Notes under the pieces: model-generated
Seen by the model: only the letters and a program-made list of their open reading frames with translations
Database searches by the model: none
What the model was told of the DNA's origin: nothing
Source of the DNA: Rhizobium anhuiense
GTDB taxonomy: Bacteria; Pseudomonadota; Alphaproteobacteria; Rhizobiales; Rhizobiaceae
DNA length: 64,000 bases
Assembly (NCBI RefSeq): GCF_003985145.1
Contig: NZ_ML133536.1
Coordinates: 62,001 to 126,000 of the forward strand
Direction: 5' to 3'
Program-made: the position numbers and the translations under genes
Shown: in pieces, positions 61,134-64,000 of the stretch
Layout: each line of letters opens with the position of its first letter
Numbering within the stretch: the first letter of the stretch is position 1

Positions 61134-62462
61134 TTGAAGAACAAATTTCCAGCGGGGACCGGGGTGATGTGGAAGGCGAAGGAAAAGCAACTGAGTGTTG
61201 AGCAGATCAATGGTCATGTTGCGAAGAGGAACCGCTTGATCGTCGGTCGAGCACCCGAGAACACCGAAATGCTGTTCACGGCAGCCGAACTTTACGGTGC
61301 TATGGCGCAGTGCTCCAGCAGAGCGAAGATGGATCAGCATGCGGCGAGAGCTCAGGTTCAGATGTGCCGCCATCTCATCGCTAGGCACGTCGATGACAAG
61401 AATGATCGATTCGCTTTGTTGGATACTGCTCGGACCCTGAAGGACTATGTCGGAAAAGCCATGACCGGCCTCGTTGGTGACGGCATCGCCTATCTTCAGA
61501 TGGTTCGAGATGGATACCGTTGGGTAGATCATTTCGAAAACCACGCCGTCCATGGCAAGCCGCCAACCACCCGGTCGCCGGACTATGTCTTCAGTCGCAC
61601 AGGAGATCTATTCGTCGCCCTTGCAGAGTCCAAAGCGACCAAGGGAGCTTCCAGGGCCGCTTTCACAAAAACTGTTAGGGACGGATATCACGGACAAGTC
61701 GAGCCCTATCTGGGCCGCAAGATCGGCACCTGGATCGCGTCGCATGGCTATGCCGTCGGCAGCTGGATGAAGTCGGTGAAGAAGGCCGAGATATTCATCG
61801 ACCACACGGTGAGTTCAGGTTCGTCATCCGGTAACGGGGAGGACCCTTCCGAAAATTCTGATCCGCGGAGCGTGCGGTTCGGCAGCTATTGCGGCGTCCT
61901 GACTCTCCTGTTTGGGCCTGACATCGGAGAGGCAGCGCGCGATCGCCGCTGGAGACCTTCCGAGCAGACCTTCACCACCGTTGACTGGCTTGACCGGACG
62001 TGGATCGTCGGAGAAGACGCCGAGTGGGAGACGTTGGTCGTCACTGGGGAAGAGCACCTGATTTTCAAATCGGGGGCGCTGCGATTTGTGAATGGTATGG
62101 CGCTGGACATGGAAGTTGCTCGGCGTGTCTTTGCTTTGATCGAGTCGAGCGAAGGGGATTTGGATCTCATGGGAGAGCTTCCGGAGTTCCCTGCGGATCT
62201 CATCGAGGCAGCGAAGCGTTCCGGAGGCGCAATCTTTCCGGACGGCTTTGCCGTTCTCGGTCGGGAGGAAGACTTGAGCCACTTTTCGCGGATATCGGTG
62301 AAGCCGCCGGCGCAGGCCGCGCCTGCGTTGGTTGAAATCGAACTCCCGGCAGACGCCTTGGTCGCTGAGGGAATTCGGCTGATGGAGGCTCGATTGCCTT
62401 CAAGCTCCAACGCGGATGTTGTTGAGGAGAACCAGGCGCGGCTATTCCTCACTCATGAATAG
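61134..62462 (+). CDS. Unrecognised protein with a PD-(D/E)XK-like motif
   Basis: From the TTG at 61134 the product has 442 residues; the ATG at 61167 (MWKAKEKQLSVEQINGHVAK) gives 431 and may be the true start. Counting from that ATG, P138-D139 in SPDYVF and E154-S155-K156 in ALAESKATKG form a PD-x14-ExK pattern, as in restriction-like nuclease folds. Hydrophobic strands flank both, and GTWIASHGYAVGSWMKS follows. No family is recognised. The 200-residue C-terminal part is of unknown type. Nuclease activity is inference. Confidence 0.6.
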   Translation: MKNKFPAGTGVMWKAKEKQLSVEQINGHVAKRNRLIVGRAPENTEMLFTAAELYGAMAQCSSRAKMDQHAARAQVQMCRHLIARHVDDKNDRFALLDTARTLKDYVGKAMTGLVGDGIAYLQMVRDGYRWVDHFENHAVHGKPPTTRSPDYVFSRTGDLFVALAESKATKGASRAAFTKTVRDGYHGQVEPYLGRKIGTWIASHGYAVGSWMKSVKKAEIFIDHTVSSGSSSGNGEDPSENSDPRSVRFGSYCGVLTLLFGPDIGEAARDRRWRPSEQTFTTVDWLDRTWIVGEDAEWETLVVTGEEHLIFKSGALRFVNGMALDMEVARRVFALIESSEGDLDLMGELPEFPADLIEAAKRSGGAIFPDGFAVLGREEDLSHFSRISVKPPAQAAPALVEIELPADALVAEGIRLMEARLPSSSNADVVEENQARLFLTHE

Positions 62463-62640
62463 CCGATGGTGTTTGTCCGATCGCTGCTTCTGCCCGAATG
62501 TCACGAAGCCGGATCCCGCCTGCGAAGAGCCTAAACCTGACCGCCTATGCCAGTTGTTGTGATCATGCCCAGGGGCGGATTTTCGGGCAGCGTGTATAAA
62601 TCGACGTCAATTGGAACCGCACGGAGGATCGAAGGCACCC

Positions 62641-63249
62641 ATGACTGTTGAAAAGCCGCCGAGGAGCGGACCCAGCCCCGAAGAGCAAGCGCGCATTTAC
62701 GCTCGACGTCAGCGTGAACGGTACCGTTTCGACTCCAGCAAGATCGCCCGCGCGGAAAATGTCTACGTGGCCTGGATCGACCTCATGGGAGCGGGACACC
62801 TTATGTCTGTTTCTCTGGAAAAGCCCGCCAACGCGCTGGTTAGACTCCACATGGCGGTGGAGCATGCAATAGCAAAGAAGACATCCATCGAGACGCTACC
62901 AATCAACGACGGGGTTTTCATTCTCTCCCAGCACAAATCTGACATTGAACAGGTCGTGAGGTCGGTGATGATCGATCTCTCATCGATATTCATTTCTACT
63001 CCTGACCCTCAGAACAAGGTCCTTCTTCGTGGCGGTATCGCCTTCGGTCCGGTCTACCGCGGCGAAGCGATCGCTGCGGGTCTCGCTGCCGGCAAACGCG
63101 AAAAGCACAAGGAGGCACTCAGCCGTGTCGCTTTCGGGCCGGCAATCATTCAGGCGTATAGAGAGGAGGGCGCCGCGCCACCTTATGGTATCGCAGTTCA
63201 TGAATCTGCCCGCTCTTTCGCGCCGCCAGCACGACGCCTTTCCTTATGA
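62641..63249 (+). CDS. Class III nucleotide-cyclase-like protein, probably truncated by a frameshift
   Basis: The ATG at 62641 follows GGAGGATCGAAGG and gives 202 residues. A cyclase-like core is suggested by VYVAWIDLMGAGHLMS (possible first metal aspartate), LPINDGVFILS (second) and LLRGGIAFGPVYRGEA, a pattern of class III cyclases. It stops at 63249 after SARSFAPPARRLSL, whereas a tryptophan-rich continuation (THWLWWLTHPDLE) sits in another frame, so the C-terminus may be displaced. Catalysis and product are unknown. Confidence 0.5.
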   Translation: MTVEKPPRSGPSPEEQARIYARRQRERYRFDSSKIARAENVYVAWIDLMGAGHLMSVSLEKPANALVRLHMAVEHAIAKKTSIETLPINDGVFILSQHKSDIEQVVRSVMIDLSSIFISTPDPQNKVLLRGGIAFGPVYRGEAIAAGLAAGKREKHKEALSRVAFGPAIIQAYREEGAAPPYGIAVHESARSFAPPARRLSL

Positions 63250-63461
63250 CCCACTGGTTGTGGTGGCTGACGCATCCGGATCTCGAACATCCGGACGGTG
63301 CCCCGCCGCTCACGGTCCTCAAGGAGGTTCTGTGCGGTGACCTCATCAAGCATTTCGCTTGGCTTCGCTCGACCCTGCTTCTGCATGGACTTCCCGCCGA
63401 AAAGCTGACGCAATGGGAGCAGATGGCGCAGCAGTATTTCAGACTGAGGGCTCCCTCGTGA
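63246..63461 (+). CDS. C-terminal segment of the cyclase-like gene, or small coupled ORF
   Basis: The ATG at 63246 overlaps the previous stop by ATGA. The 71 residues, MTHWLWWLTHPDLEHPDGAP then LKEVLCGDLIKHFAWLRSTL, look like a helical domain end rather than a free-standing protein. Either a one-base frameshift split one ancestral gene (62641-63461, about 270 residues), or the pair is translated by stop-start coupling. Confidence 0.45.
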   Translation: MTHWLWWLTHPDLEHPDGAPPLTVLKEVLCGDLIKHFAWLRSTLLLHGLPAEKLTQWEQMAQQYFRLRAPS

Positions 63462-63477
63462 GACCTGGAGCCGACCG

Positions 63478-63708
63478 GTGAAAGCTTTCTGGCGCACCTT
63501 TGTTATTTTGTTGTTCCTGACGCCTCCTTCAAGCGGCAGTGAATTCAGGAGCACGGTATGGATCGGTGCTACTGAAGTCCTGAAGAGCGGAAGCGCTGGA
63601 ACCCTCAGACCTGACTTCAACCCTCGTCTCCTAAGCCTCGATCATGAAGGCGCGTCAGACTTGGCGCCCAGGATCGCCACGTCATTACCGTCCTTGAACT
63701 CGAACTGA
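63478..63708 (+). CDS. Possible small exported protein
   Basis: A GTG at 63478 with GGAG upstream reads MKAFWRTFVILLFLTPPSSG, which resembles a signal peptide, then 56 residues of no known type. Its end overlaps the convergent partial gene by 67 bases, which argues against the full frame. Confidence 0.25.
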   Translation: MKAFWRTFVILLFLTPPSSGSEFRSTVWIGATEVLKSGSAGTLRPDFNPRLLSLDHEGASDLAPRIATSLPSLNSN

Positions 63709-64000
63709 CGTTTGATCACCTCGGCTGGCCTTTCTTCGCTCGGGTCTGAAACATTAAGCTGCACGCCGTGTGAATAAGAGACGCGTGGCGTGGCCATGTA
63801 TTTCAGCATGGGGGCCGTAAAAGTCTCAGCTTTGTGGGTCAGATCGAATAGCAAAGCGCAGAATAACGCGATGTGATCAGTCCCATTGGGTTCCGACGGT
63901 GCCACCCACATGAACTGGTTTGGTGCTCCAAAGTAAGGAACTGCTCGCAGCGTTGGTGAAAAACCTTCTTGGGAATAGACGCCTAGCCCCTGCTTGAGCG
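63642..64000 (-). CDS. Hypothetical protein, C-terminal part (gene continues beyond the window)
   Basis: The minus-strand frame is open from the window edge to a stop at 63642 and includes no need for the ATG at 63911: upstream codons read LKQGLGVYSQEGFSPTLRAV then PYFGAPNQFMWVAPSEPNGT. It therefore appears to be the last 118 or so residues of a longer protein. The part DLTHKAETFTAPMLKYMATP suggests a globular domain. No family is recognised. Confidence 0.5.
   Translation of the reverse strand, partial: LKQGLGVYSQEGFSPTLRAVPYFGAPNQFMWVAPSEPNGTDHIALFCALLFDLTHKAETFTAPMLKYMATPRVSYSHGVQLNVSDPSEERPAEVIKRQFEFKDGNDVAILGAKSDAPS

Noticed and set aside
1..64000. CRISPR arrays, rRNA and tRNA genes
   Set aside because: No regularly spaced repeats, rRNA signatures or cloverleaf-forming tRNA-like segments were noticed on reading; a tRNA scan would settle this.

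Overview
The window looks like part of a repABC plasmid or chromid from a Rhizobiaceae bacterium (Rhizobium, Agrobacterium or Ensifer type). The evidence is a complete Ti-type conjugation system (traG-D-C / oriT / traA-F-B-H and traI-trbBCDEJKLFGHI), TraR/TraM/TraI quorum control, a repABC replicon, and a rhizobial FnrN-type regulator with its typical tandem anaeroboxes. These identifications come from reading motifs and gene order, not from database searches.

Region 1 (1-16.1 kb) is metabolic cargo. A sugar ABC transporter (permease, permease, Tat-exported binding protein) faces a ROK repressor. A second ROK regulator is divergent from a second ABC system (binding protein, ATPase, fused double permease), followed by a sugar phosphate isomerase/epimerase-like gene. 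An IS1182-type transposase remnant follows. Next come a complete NADP isocitrate dehydrogenase gene and fnrN, which has two anaeroboxes 32 bp apart. An amino-sugar locus (BadF-type kinase, GntR regulator) ends in a truncated, frameshifted SIS-domain gene. The break marks the edge of the plasmid backbone.

Region 2 (16.1-34.3 kb) is a block of plasmid accessory genes, almost all on the plus strand. It holds a DUF3991/TOPRIM protein, DUF1419 and DUF3085 proteins, a 1,700-residue DNA methylase-helicase fusion, a ParB/KorB-like protein, a DUF7007-type gene broken by an amber codon, ArdC antirestriction protein, DUF736, a WGR protein, a secreted or anchored nuclease and several small conserved genes. 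Nearly every gene start has a GC-rich hairpin in the leader. The block lies on the traCDG side of oriT, where a plasmid leading region with anti-defence genes would be expected.

Region 3 (34.5-61 kb) is transfer and replication. traG, traD and traC diverge from traA, traF, traB and traH around an oriT with the Ti/RSF1010-type core. An AbiE-type toxin-antitoxin pair, an XRE regulator and the convergent traM/traR pair separate tra from the trb type IV secretion operon headed by traI. repA, repB and repC follow, with an antisense RNA between repB and repC. A half-site ATCCTACAA occurs at the traC-traA, traI and repA promoters and is a candidate non-canonical tra box linking quorum sensing to transfer and copy number.

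Region 4 (61-64 kb), beyond repC, holds unrecognised genes: a protein with a PD-(D/E)XK-like motif, a class III nucleotide-cyclase-like protein whose last part lies in a shifted frame, and a partial gene leaving the window. This is a candidate but unproven defence locus.
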